A stretch of DNA of 41,383 nucleotides, from NCBI GenBank assembly GCA_021287075.1, contig JAJTBD010000028.1:1-41383 (forward strand), read 5' to 3'. Below, in pieces: positions 31,082-39,007 of the stretch (positions are counted from its first letter, which is position 1; each line of letters begins with the position of its first letter). The stretch is from Micrococcales bacterium. Its GTDB lineage: Bacteria > Actinomycetota > Actinomycetes > Actinomycetales > Dermatophilaceae. The notes beneath the pieces are model-generated. The model made no database searches. It saw only the letters and a list, made by a program, of their open reading frames with translations, and had not been told where the DNA came from. Made by a program: the position numbers and the translations under genes.

Positions 31082-32374
31082 ATGACCGCTTCACCCTCCC
31101 CTGCCGCGGACCGCTCGCCATCGGGCCCGCTCGTCGTGCGCACCCGTCGCGTCGACGCAGGATCCGTCGGCTCCCTGCTGGCCACCCTCCCGCCGACCGC
31201 AGACCCCCGCGAGGTGTGCTCCTGGGTGCGCCGTGGCGAGGGGATCATCGGGTGGGGCCGGGCCCGCGAGTTCGTCAGCCACGGCGAGCAGCGCTTCGCC
31301 GAGGCCCAGGAGTGGTGGCGCGAGCAGGTCGCCCACGCGGTCGTGCGCGACGAGGTCGGCCTGCCCGGCTGCGGCCCGGTCGCCTTCGGCTCCATGGCGT
31401 ATGCCGTGGGCTCGCCCTCCGGCGGCACCCTCGTCGTGCCCGAGGTGGTCGTCGGCCACCGTGGCGACGACTGGTGGGTCAGCACGATCGGCGCCGACGA
31501 GATCGCGCCCGAGGCGGAGATCGCCGTCCAGCCCGAGGCGGCCTCGCCGGAGGCCGTCGCCTTCGCCGACGGGGCGCTCAGCTCGACCGAGTGGGCCGCC
31601 CGGGTGGCCGAGGCGGTGCGGCGCATCACCGCCGGCGACCTCGACAAGGTCGTGTTGGCCCGCGACCTGCGCGTCTCGGCGGCATCGGCGATCGACCCGC
31701 GGTGGATCCTCTCGCGCCTGTCGGAGCGCTATGCCAACACGTGGGTCTTCTCCGTCGACGGGCTCGTCGGCGCGACGCCCGAGATGCTCGTGCGGCTCGA
31801 GAAGGGCCTGGTCACCTCGCGGGTGCTCGCCGGCACGATCCGCCGCACCGGCGACGACGACAAGGACCTGGCCCTCGCCGGGTCGCTGGCCCGCTCCTCC
31901 AAGGACCTCGAGGAGCACGAGTACGCCGTGCGCTCGGTGGCGGACGCCCTCATGCCGCACTGCTCGTCGATGAACGTGCCCGAGTCGCCCTTCGTCCTGC
32001 ACCTGCCCAATGTCATGCACCTGGCGACCGATGTCGCCGGGGTGCTGCGTGATGGCTCCACCTCGCTCGCGCTCGCCGCGTCGCTGCACCCGTCCGCTGC
32101 GGTGTGCGGCACCCCGCGCGAGGCGGCGGACGCCCTGATCGCCGAGCTGGAGGAGATGGACCGCGGCCGCTATGCCGGCGTCGTCGGCTGGATGGACGCC
32201 TCCGGTGACGGCGAGTGGGGCATCGGGCTGCGCAGCGGGGCCTATGAGCCCGGCGACCCCTCGCAGATGCGCATCTTCGCCGGCTGCGGCATCGTCTCCG
32301 GCTCCGACCCCGAGGCCGAGGTCGCCGAGTCCGACGCCAAGCTCGTGCCGATGCGCGACGCGCTCTCCGGCTGA
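31082..32374 (+). CDS. menF: Isochorismate synthase MenF
   Basis: Chorismate-utilising enzyme, 430 aa, converting chorismate to isochorismate, the entry to menaquinone synthesis. The C-terminal chorismate-binding domain shows [11 protein letters not shown] (containing the general-base lysine), [35 protein letters not shown], and [26 protein letters not shown] with metal-binding glutamates. An anthranilate or salicylate synthase role is less likely given menD/C/B/G nearby. ATG 31082 directly follows a TACCCT promoter. Followed after 58 bp by the acetyltransferase gene. Confidence 0.93.
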   Translation: MTASPSPAADRSPSGPLVVRTRRVDAGSVGSLLATLPPTADPREVCSWVRRGEGIIGWGRAREFVSHGEQRFAEAQEWWREQVAHAVVRDEVGLPGCGPVAFGSMAYAVGSPSGGTLVVPEVVVGHRGDDWWVSTIGADEIAPEAEIAVQPEAASPEAVAFADGALSSTEWAARVAEAVRRITAGDLDKVVLARDLRVSAASAIDPRWILSRLSERYANTWVFSVDGLVGATPEMLVRLEKGLVTSRVLAGTIRRTGDDDKDLALAGSLARSSKDLEEHEYAVRSVADALMPHCSSMNVPESPFVLHLPNVMHLATDVAGVLRDGSTSLALAASLHPSAAVCGTPREAADALIAELEEMDRGRYAGVVGWMDASGDGEWGIGLRSGAYEPGDPSQMRIFAGCGIVSGSDPEAEVAESDAKLVPMRDALSG

Positions 32375-32432
32375 CGGCGGGCGCCCAAAAGCCTTGGACC
32401 GCAGGGCTGCTGCGCTGGCAGGATCGGTCCCC

Positions 32433-33695
32433 ATGACAGGCGAGCACACGGCATACCAGATCTCCCGGCTGACCGAGGAGCACCGGCAGGCCTTCGAGAC
32501 CCTCGACCAGATCGTGTGGGCCGACGAGCCGACCGCCCCCGACTGGCCGCTGTCCGGCGGCATCGAGACCGCGCGCGCGTTCGTCGCCTCGCCCGACGGG
32601 CAGCCGCCCTTCGCCGGGATCTATGCGCACTATGACGCGCGGGTGACGGTCCCCGGCCCGCTGGGGTCGCTCGCCCAGGTGCCGATGCCGGGGCTGACCT
32701 GGGTCGGCGTGCACCCCGACCACACCCGCCGCGGCGTCCTGTCGACGATGCTGCGCCACCACCTCGCCGATCTGCACGAGCAGGGCATCGCGCTGTCGGG
32801 GCTGCACGCCTCCGAGGCGGGCATCTATGGCCGCTTCGGCTATGCCATCGCCTCGCTCGATGTGACGGTCAGTGTGGGCGGGTCGCTGGAGGCGCCCGGC
32901 GTCGATGCCGGCGATGTCGTCACGACCTTCCACCGCGTCCATGGCGCCGAGCCCACGGTCGAGCGGATCGCTGCCTGCTATCACCGGCTGGCGCCCAGCA
33001 CCCTTGGGGCAGTTGACCTTCCAGACGTGCAGGTGCAGCGCAGCCTGCACGACCACCCGATGTCACTGCGGGGGTCGGAGCCCTATCACGTGCTCTTCGC
33101 GAGCCGGGGCGGCCAGGACGTGGGCTTCGCCGTGCTGCGGCGCTCGCCCTCGTGGGACAAGGGACTGCCGGAGGGCAAGCTCGCCTGCACCTGGCTGGAG
33201 GCGGCCGACCCGCCAGCCCTGCTGGCACTGGCCCGGCGACTGGCCGGCTTCGATCTCATGGCGTCGGTGGAGGCGCCAGTGGCCGGCCCCGACTCGCCGC
33301 TCGTGTGGTGGCTCGGCGGGCCCCGGGCGGCGCGGCTGGCGACCAAGGACGCCCTGTGGGTGCGACTGGTCGATGTCGATGCCGCGCTGGCACAGCGGGG
33401 GTATGCCGCGCCGGCCTCCCTTGTCCTCGACGTCGCCGACCGCGACGCCCCGTGGAATGCCCGCCGCTGGCGCCTGGACGTCTCCGATGCCGGTCTCGCG
33501 CAGTGCGTCCCGACCGACGACGCGCCTGACCTGTGGTGTGAGGTGACGGCGCTCGGGTCGGCCCATCTGGGGCTGCGCCGGTTTGCCGAGATGGCCGCGC
33601 AGGGCCTGGTGAGCGAGCTGCGCCCGGGGGCCCTTGCCGAGGCCGACCGGGCGTGGGCGACGGCCATGCTGCCTGCCGGGTCTGTCTCCTTCTAG
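32433..33695 (+). CDS. Eis-family GNAT N-acetyltransferase
   Basis: Three-domain acetyltransferase of the Eis (enhanced intracellular survival) type, 420 aa, which acetylates amines using acetyl-CoA; the natural substrate is unknown. The first GNAT domain has the acetyl-CoA loop VGVHPDHTRRGVLS (91-104) and SEAGIYGRFGYAIA (128-140), with the tyrosine of the Eis YGRFGY box. The C-terminal sterol-carrier-like region ends with phenylalanine (AGSVSF), and Eis uses its C-terminal carboxylate in catalysis, so this end appears functional. A CAGGAT hexamer 8 nt before ATG 32433 suggests a leaderless transcript. It is convergent with menD, stops only 18 bp apart. Confidence 0.88.
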   Translation: MTGEHTAYQISRLTEEHRQAFETLDQIVWADEPTAPDWPLSGGIETARAFVASPDGQPPFAGIYAHYDARVTVPGPLGSLAQVPMPGLTWVGVHPDHTRRGVLSTMLRHHLADLHEQGIALSGLHASEAGIYGRFGYAIASLDVTVSVGGSLEAPGVDAGDVVTTFHRVHGAEPTVERIAACYHRLAPSTLGAVDLPDVQVQRSLHDHPMSLRGSEPYHVLFASRGGQDVGFAVLRRSPSWDKGLPEGKLACTWLEAADPPALLALARRLAGFDLMASVEAPVAGPDSPLVWWLGGPRAARLATKDALWVRLVDVDAALAQRGYAAPASLVLDVADRDAPWNARRWRLDVSDAGLAQCVPTDDAPDLWCEVTALGSAHLGLRRFAEMAAQGLVSELRPGALAEADRAWATAMLPAGSVSF

Positions 33696-33713
33696 CGCGC
33701 GAGGCGCTGTCGG

Positions 33714-35540
33714 TCAGGTATGCCGCGCGAGAGCGTCAGCGGCCTGCTCGCGCAGCCGCTGGTGGGCGCCGCGGTGGCACGCCCGGTCCTGGGGGACCTC
33801 GACGACACGGATGCCGGCGTGGGGTCGGGCCAGGGCGGCCGTGAGCTCCTCGGCCGACGCCGCCAGCTCGTGGTGGACGCCGTGGGCCGCGCACAGGGCG
33901 GCGATGTCAGTGCCCGTCGCCGTGCCGAAGATGCGCTCGAAATCCGTTGCGCGCGAAGGCTCCCCGTGCTCGAGCAGGGTGAAGATGCCACCCCCGTCGT
34001 CGTTGGCGACGACCAGAGTGAGGTCAGGGCGGGGCTCGTCGGGCCCGATGAGCAGACCGCCCGAGTCGTGCAGGAAGGTCAGGTCGCCCATGTAGGCGAC
34101 GGTGCGCCGGTCGCCCGCGAGCGCGATGCCGATGGCGCTCGAGACGGTGCCGTCGATGCCGGCGAGCCCACGGTAGGCGACGACGGTGAGACCACGCGGG
34201 CGGGCCGCCAGCGCGACATCGAGGTCGCGGACGGGGTTGGAGGCGCCGACGACGAGCACGTCGTCATCGGCCAGTGCCGACAGCAGCGCGCCGACGATCG
34301 CGGGGCCGCTCGCCCAGGCCGCCGGCTCGTCGGCGAGCGTCGCGGCCACCGTCTCCCCTGCCTCGCGCCAGGCGCTCGCCCACGCCCGGTCGCCCACGCC
34401 GCCGCCCGAGCCGGGCCCCGGCATCGGGGCGCCCACGACCGACCACGGGTGGACGACCTCGGCGCGGTGCCCGGGGTCCACCCAGTGCGCTCCCGCAGTG
34501 ACCGCTTCCACGCGGATACCGCTGCGGCGCAGCAGGTTTGCCACCGGCCGGGCGAGTGTCACCCGCCCGATGGTGATGACCCGGTCGGGCGCGTGGGCGT
34601 CGAGCCACTCGGTCGCGGTGAGCAGCAGGGGGCCGTGGGGCAGGACGGCGGAGCGGTCATAGTGGCCGAACGGCTCGGCGACGACTGGCCAGCCGTGGGC
34701 CCGCGCCCAGTCGACCGCTGCTTTGGCGGCTGTCGGGTCGGGGAGGTCTCCGAGCACCATGAGCGTGCGCGGGAAGCCCGGTGCGAGCGGCCCGCCGCCT
34801 GCGCCAGGCGCTGCGGCCGCCGGCACCGAGGTCCACGGCGCGCCGTCGGCCCTGCCCGCCAGCGGCTCCGGCCACTCGCCCCCGAGCCAGCTGCCGTCGC
34901 CACGGCTGCCGGCGTCGGCGTGGGCGCCATCGGCGCGGCCGTCGGCGTCGGCACGGCCGTCGACGCCGATGCCGACACCGGCATCGGCGTCAGGGATCAG
35001 CGGGTCGCGGAAGCCGACGTTGAGGTGCACCGGGCCGGGGTGACCGGAGAGGGAGCCGGTCGCGGCGGCATACGCCCGGTCGACGCTGGTGCGCCAGCCG
35101 GCCTGCTGGCCCGCGCGCGACTCGGCAGCGGGCAGGTCGGCTGACCAGCGCACGGCGTCGCCAAAGAGGCCCGGCTGGACGGTGGTCTGGTTGGCGCCGG
35201 TCCCCCGCAGCTCGGCGGGCCGGTCGGCCGAGAGGACGATGAGCGGCACCATCGCGTGGTGTGCCTCGAGGACGGCGGGGTGGAGGTTGGCGACGGCGGT
35301 GCCGGAGGTGGTGACGACGACGGCAGGACGGCGCGACAGCTTGGCCAGCCCGAGCGCGAGGAACCCGGCCGACCGCTCGTCCACGCGCACGTGCAACCGG
35401 AGCAGGCCGGCCCGCTCCGCGGTCTGGAGGGCATAGGCCAGTGGGGCCGAGCGGGAGCCGGGCGCGAGCACCGCCTCGCGCACACCGCAGCGGACCAGCT
35501 CGTCGACGAGGACCCGGGCGCTGGCGGTGGAGGGATTCAC
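33714..35540 (-). CDS. menD: 2-succinyl-5-enolpyruvyl-6-hydroxy-3-cyclohexene-1-carboxylate synthase MenD
   Basis: Thiamine-diphosphate enzyme, 608 aa, that joins isochorismate and 2-oxoglutarate in menaquinone synthesis. Seen: ELVRCGVREAVLAPGSRSAPLAYAL, catalytic E55 in VRVDERSAGFLALGLAKL, TTSGTAVANLHPAVLEA, DRPAELRGTGANQTTVQPGLF, and the C-terminal TPP motif GDLTFLHDSGGLLIG...VVANDDGGGIF. Residues ~185-255, between the first and second domains, are a low-complexity Asp/Gly/Ala/Arg and Pro/Ala stretch encoded by imperfect GTCGGC-type repeats. That region is normally a shorter linker. GTG start 35540 is preceded 7 nt upstream by CACAAT. The last codons contain a GGTATGCCGC copy. Confidence 0.94.
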   Translation of the reverse strand: MNPSTASARVLVDELVRCGVREAVLAPGSRSAPLAYALQTAERAGLLRLHVRVDERSAGFLALGLAKLSRRPAVVVTTSGTAVANLHPAVLEAHHAMVPLIVLSADRPAELRGTGANQTTVQPGLFGDAVRWSADLPAAESRAGQQAGWRTSVDRAYAAATGSLSGHPGPVHLNVGFRDPLIPDADAGVGIGVDGRADADGRADGAHADAGSRGDGSWLGGEWPEPLAGRADGAPWTSVPAAAAPGAGGGPLAPGFPRTLMVLGDLPDPTAAKAAVDWARAHGWPVVAEPFGHYDRSAVLPHGPLLLTATEWLDAHAPDRVITIGRVTLARPVANLLRRSGIRVEAVTAGAHWVDPGHRAEVVHPWSVVGAPMPGPGSGGGVGDRAWASAWREAGETVAATLADEPAAWASGPAIVGALLSALADDDVLVVGASNPVRDLDVALAARPRGLTVVAYRGLAGIDGTVSSAIGIALAGDRRTVAYMGDLTFLHDSGGLLIGPDEPRPDLTLVVANDDGGGIFTLLEHGEPSRATDFERIFGTATGTDIAALCAAHGVHHELAASAEELTAALARPHAGIRVVEVPQDRACHRGAHQRLREQAADALARHT

Positions 35541-35547
35541 ACCGGGG

Positions 35548-35553
35548 ATTGTG
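35548..35553 (-). promoter_or_regulatory. Possible -10 of menD
   Basis: CACAAT lies 7 nt before the GTG start, no clear ribosome binding site. Weak but consistent with the leaderless pattern of the neighbouring men genes. Confidence 0.3.
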
Positions 35554-35575
35554 TCACCTGCACCCGTCGTGCCCC

Positions 35576-35665
35576 GGGCTCACCGGCCCTCCTGCACGTC
35601 GCGCCGGGCTCACCGGCCCTCCTGCACGTCGCGCCGGGCTCACCGCCCCTCCTGCACGTCGCGCC
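35576..35665. repeat. Three tandem 30-bp repeats at the 3' end of the hydrolase gene
   Basis: Units at 35576-35605, 35606-35635 and 35636-35665 are identical except for one base in the third. The third includes the last codons and stop of the hydrolase gene, so the other two are duplicated copies of the gene terminus, lying between it and menD. Confidence 0.92.
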
Positions 35666-37103
35666 GCAGCCGGTAATCGCGCGTGCGCACCTCGCCGGCC
35701 GCACCCCGGGTGGTGAAGCCGTCGGCGCTGGCCTCGAAGGAGCGGATGTCGGGGTGGACCAGTGAGCGCGCCTGACGGGCCGTCTCACGATAGCGGCTCT
35801 GGTGGTGCGCGCCGGAGGCTGTGGTGGCCCTCACAGCCCCTGGCTCGGGCAGGCTGCGACTGATGGTCACCCAGCGCCCGCGGTCGGGATTGGCCTCGCC
35901 GTCGAGGCGCGGCACTGCGTCCTGCCCGTGCTCGATGGCCAGCACCCGGGTGTCGTCGGGGATCGGGAAGCGGGCGATGGGCGCGCCGGACGCGATCACA
36001 TGGGTCACCCTGTGCCGGCCCCGGAAGGCCGCGCTCGAGGCCAGCGCCGCCGCCGCGATGCCGCCCTGGCTGTGCCCGGCCAGCAGCACCGGCTCGGCGC
36101 CGGCGTCACGCACGACGCCGTGCGCCGCCGACTGCGCGACCGACTCCGCCTGGGCGGCGCTCAGGGCCTGCTCCACACCCGCCATGAGGGCCGTGGACTC
36201 TCCTGACATCAGGCCCAGATTGGTCACCAGGTCGTTGGGGTTGGCCCCGGCCCGGAGTGACCACTCCTGGGTGCCCGGGACCTGCACCACCCAGGCCGAG
36301 GAGCCGTCGGCCTGCGGCACCTCGAGGATGCGCACCCGGCCCGGATAGTGCTCGCCGCTGCTGATGCTCATCGCCCCCGCGAGCAGCCCCACGAAGTCGT
36401 CGGGCACGACCGGTGGCCGAGGCTGGGTCTCGGGCGTGACCCGCACCGATCCGCTCTCCTCGACATAGCCGCCGAAGCGGCCCACCTGCATCAGGGTCGC
36501 CAGCGCGTCCTCCTGGGTCTCGGGCACCCAGGGCCGCCCCGCGGTGCGGGCCGCGATGGCCAGCAGCGCCGCCACCGAGGGGTCGAGGCTGGCGATGCCG
36601 CCGACCCAGCCGTCCAGGCCCCCGGCGGCGATGTCGACCAGCCAGGGCGCGGCATACAGCTCGCGGTCGATCTCGGCCGGGAGGTCGTGGCCCCCGGCCG
36701 TCGCCGTCACCGCACCCAGGGCGAGCACGGGGGTGGCCTGGCCGACGCCGAACATGAGGCCGTCGCGGACCACGTCGACGGAGGCCGCCACCGCATCGTC
36801 GACAGCGCGGTATGCCGCGGCCGCGGCCAGCGCCGATGCCCCCAGGTCGGCGAGCCGGGCGGCCTCGGTCGGCAGTTGCCAGGTCGCCGCGAGCGCACCC
36901 GCAGCCGCGATGGCCCGGGCCGCCGTCACCGGGGCGTCCACCACGCTGAGGGCCAGGTCGCCGTTGGCCGCGATCGAGAGCGCGGCGGCGCTGAGCCGCT
37001 CGACCTCGCCCGCCAGCCGGAGGAGGCGGTGCCCTGCCTCCTGGATGTCGTCCAGCCCCGCCGCGATGCTGGCACCGCCACCACTGACCGCGATCTCGCT
37101 CAT
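35640..37103 (-). CDS. Alpha/beta hydrolase with coiled N-terminal region, paired with a WXG100-like protein
   Basis: A 487-aa protein of unknown specific function. Residues ~1-130 are Ala-rich and helical (DDIQEAGHRLLRLAGEVERL), like an ESX/WXG100-type helical hairpin, with no signal peptide. The C-terminal half is a lipase-like alpha/beta hydrolase: VVQVPGTQEW, nucleophile elbow GHSQGG (S345), an acidic residue around EHGQDAVPRLDGEANPD (395-407) and H433 in SGAHHQSRY as the likely triad. The upstream 99-aa WXG100-like gene overlaps it by 3 bp, so the pair is probably co-expressed. It could be an ESX-exported enzyme or polymorphic toxin-like effector, or a cytoplasmic lipase. The tail is the source of a tandem duplication. 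Confidence 0.75.
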   Translation of the reverse strand: MSEIAVSGGGASIAAGLDDIQEAGHRLLRLAGEVERLSAAALSIAANGDLALSVVDAPVTAARAIAAAGALAATWQLPTEAARLADLGASALAAAAAYRAVDDAVAASVDVVRDGLMFGVGQATPVLALGAVTATAGGHDLPAEIDRELYAAPWLVDIAAGGLDGWVGGIASLDPSVAALLAIAARTAGRPWVPETQEDALATLMQVGRFGGYVEESGSVRVTPETQPRPPVVPDDFVGLLAGAMSISSGEHYPGRVRILEVPQADGSSAWVVQVPGTQEWSLRAGANPNDLVTNLGLMSGESTALMAGVEQALSAAQAESVAQSAAHGVVRDAGAEPVLLAGHSQGGIAAAALASSAAFRGRHRVTHVIASGAPIARFPIPDDTRVLAIEHGQDAVPRLDGEANPDRGRWVTISRSLPEPGAVRATTASGAHHQSRYRETARQARSLVHPDIRSFEASADGFTTRGAAGEVRTRDYRLRRDVQEGR

Positions 37104-37399
37104 GCGACCTCACCCCCGCCTGCCCTGCCGGCCATCAGCTCGGCCTGCTCGCCGATCGCCTTGTCCTCCAACGCTGTTGCGTGTCGTCGCAGCAGGTCGG
37201 CGAGACCCTCTGCCCGCGCCGCGAAGCGCCGCAGGGACGCCACCCGGCTGTCGAGCCGGCGGATGAAGGCGCGTGCGGCGGGCGAGGACCAGTCGATGTT
37301 CTCCAAGGCGAGGACGGTGCGCGCGGACTCGCTCAGCGCGTCGGCGAGGTCGTCGGCGCGGCGCGCCAGCGCCCTGATGGTGTCGGGATCGGTGACCAT
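37100..37399 (-). CDS. Small WXG100-like helical protein
   Basis: A 99-aa protein, almost entirely predicted helix (TIRALARRADDLADALSESARTVLALEN, then a turn, then ARAFIRRLDSRVASLRRFAARAEGLADLLRRHATAL). The turn contains W37-S-S-P-A-A, resembling the WXG motif but without the glycine. Its size, two-helix pattern and coupling (ATGA overlap) to a large protein with a helical N-terminus fit the ESX partner arrangement. ATG 37399 has GAGG upstream. No secretion genes are in the window, so export is inference. The 91-bp gap to menC holds no further feature that I recognise. Confidence 0.7.
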   Translation of the reverse strand: MVTDPDTIRALARRADDLADALSESARTVLALENIDWSSPAARAFIRRLDSRVASLRRFAARAEGLADLLRRHATALEDKAIGEQAELMAGRAGGGEVA

Positions 37400-37490
37400 G
37401 CCGACAACCTCACCAGTCCGTCGGGCGGCGTCGACGCGCGCGACGGCGCCTGTGGACGGCGGGGCCGGCGAGCAGACCGGTGTGGACAAG

Positions 37491-38474
37491 TCAGGCGAGC
37501 AGGCCCCAGCACTCCCGGACCCGCTCGTGCCACCAGGCGACCCGCTCGGCGGGGGCGGACAGCTCGCGGAGCCGGTCCCGATCGACCGGCACCTCCCCCA
37601 CTGGCAGCCGCCCGGCCACGGGGACCAGCGGCTCGCGGGCGACATCGGCCGCCATGAGATTGACCGTGCCGAGACCGCACGCGTGCGGCAGCTCCGGCAG
37701 CGCGGCGGCAAGCGCCACACCGGCACGGATCCCGACGGAGGTGTCGATGGCCGAGGACACGACCGCCGGCAGGCCGCAGGCGTCGACGATCTCGAGCGCG
37801 CGCCGCACCCCGCCCAGTGGCGCGACCTTGACCACCACCAGATCGGCCGCCTCCAGCCGCGCCACACGGAGGGGGTCCTCGACCTTGCGGATCGACTCAT
37901 CGGCCGCGATCGGCACGTCGATCCCATTGCGCGCCAACGAGATCCGCAGGTCGCGCAGCTCCTCGACGGTCTCGCAGGGCTGTTCGGCATATTCGAGGCC
38001 GTATGCCGCGAGGCGCCCCAGTGCCGACGTCGCCTCCTCGACGGACCAGGCCATGTTGGCGTCCACCCGGATGCGCGCGTCCGCCCCGGCGATATCGCGG
38101 ACCGCCGCCACGCGGCATACATCGTCGTCGATGCCCTGCCCTGCCTCGGCGACCTTGACCTTGACTGTCTCGCAGCCGTCGAACCGCGCGAGCACCGCGG
38201 CGACCTCCTCGGCCGGCACGGCGGGGACAGTGGCGTTGACCGGCACCGAGTCCCGTTGGGGCGCAGGCCAACCCGACCACGCCGCCTCCAGCGCCGACGA
38301 CAGCCACCGGGCAGCCTCGGCGGGGCCGTATTCGAGGAAGGGCCCGAACTCGCCCCAGCCCGCGGGGCCCTGCACGAGCAGCGCCTCCCGGTGGGTGATG
38401 CCGCGGAAGCGCACCCGCATGGGGATGCTCACGACGTGGCTGGCGGCGAGGAAGTCCTCGAGGGTGGGCGTCAC
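37491..38474 (-). CDS. menC: o-Succinylbenzoate synthase MenC
   Basis: Enolase-superfamily dehydratase, 327 aa, converting SHCHC to o-succinylbenzoate. Active-site residues are present: KVKV (105-108, catalytic lysine in the K-x-K position), DAN (D138), E164 in EYAEQP, D192 in IAADES, and K216 in VVVKVAPLGG. The short actinobacterial form matches in length. GTG start at 38474 lies 6 nt after TAGATT (leaderless). Between the VOC gene and the WXG100-like gene on the same strand. Confidence 0.93.
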   Translation of the reverse strand: MTPTLEDFLAASHVVSIPMRVRFRGITHREALLVQGPAGWGEFGPFLEYGPAEAARWLSSALEAAWSGWPAPQRDSVPVNATVPAVPAEEVAAVLARFDGCETVKVKVAEAGQGIDDDVCRVAAVRDIAGADARIRVDANMAWSVEEATSALGRLAAYGLEYAEQPCETVEELRDLRISLARNGIDVPIAADESIRKVEDPLRVARLEAADLVVVKVAPLGGVRRALEIVDACGLPAVVSSAIDTSVGIRAGVALAAALPELPHACGLGTVNLMAADVAREPLVPVAGRLPVGEVPVDRDRLRELSAPAERVAWWHERVRECWGLLA

Positions 38475-38480
38475 CCGGCC

Positions 38481-38486
38481 AATCTA
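38481..38486 (-). promoter_or_regulatory. Probable -10 of menC, leaderless
   Basis: TAGATT on the minus strand lies 6 nt before the GTG. Confidence 0.5.
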
Positions 38487-38496
38487 GCCAGCGGGC

Positions 38497-38901
38497 TCAG
38501 CGGTCCCGAGAGGAGAGCACACAGAACTCGTTGCCCTCCGGGTCGGCGAGCACCTCCCAGGTGACATCGCGGTCCTGGCCGACGTCCACCCGCACCGCCC
38601 CCATGTCGAGCAGCCGGGCGATCTCCGCCTCGCGGTCTTGGTCGATGTGCGGGGCGAGGTCGATGTGGATGCGGTTCTTGAGGGTCTTGTCCTCCTCGAC
38701 GGGCACGAAGACCATGCCCTGCGGCAGGCGCACCCACTCGTGCGCCGACTCCACGATGTCCTCGCTCAGCCACGGCGGGATGACCGCCACCTCGTGCTCG
38801 TCCTCATAGACGATCCGCCAGTCCAGCACCTCCGCCCACCAGCGCGCCTGCGCCGCGATGTCGTGGCAGTCGATGACGGTCGTGTACCAACGCAGTGCCA
38901 T
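38497..38901 (-). CDS. VOC (glyoxalase/bleomycin-resistance-like) family protein
   Basis: A 134-aa protein of the vicinal oxygen chelate fold, two beta-alpha-beta-beta-beta repeats: MALRWYTTVIDCHDIAAQARWWAEVLDWRIVYED, and KNRIHIDLAPHIDQDREAEIARLLDMGAVRVD followed by WEVLADPEGNEFCVLSS. The HIDL and GNEFCVL signatures are typical of the large glyoxalase-like group of unknown substrate common in actinobacteria. A strong GAGGAGGAG ribosome binding site precedes ATG 38901. Divergent from menB; the shared region carries a GGTATGCCGCG palindrome. Confidence 0.87.
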   Translation of the reverse strand: MALRWYTTVIDCHDIAAQARWWAEVLDWRIVYEDEHEVAVIPPWLSEDIVESAHEWVRLPQGMVFVPVEEDKTLKNRIHIDLAPHIDQDREAEIARLLDMGAVRVDVGQDRDVTWEVLADPEGNEFCVLSSRDR

Positions 38902-38934
38902 GTAGGGCTCCTCCTCGGGCGGTGACTGCCGCCC

Positions 38935-38940
38935 ACGCTA
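38935..38940 (-). promoter_or_regulatory. Possible -10 of the VOC gene
   Basis: TAGCGT on the minus strand, ~34 bp before the ATG. Its -35 position would fall in the 38946-38980 palindrome. Confidence 0.3.
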
Positions 38941-38945
38941 CCGAC

Positions 38946-38980
38946 GGGGTATGCCGCGTGGTGGCCGCGCGGCATACCCC
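38946..38980. promoter_or_regulatory. 13-bp inverted repeat of the GGTATGCCGC family between divergent promoters
   Basis: Arms 38946-38958 and 38968-38980 are perfectly complementary with a 9-nt loop. Unlike the other paired copies it is not downstream of a gene, so it cannot be a terminator of either neighbour. It covers the expected -35 regions of both the VOC gene and menB. Confidence 0.65.
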
Positions 38981-38994
38981 ACCTCCTCGCGCAC

Positions 38995-39000
38995 TAGAGT
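38995..39000 (+). promoter_or_regulatory. Probable -10 of menB, leaderless
   Basis: TAGAGT ends 7 nt before the GTG start of menB; no ribosome binding site is present. Confidence 0.5.
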
Positions 39001-39007
39001 CGGGCGG

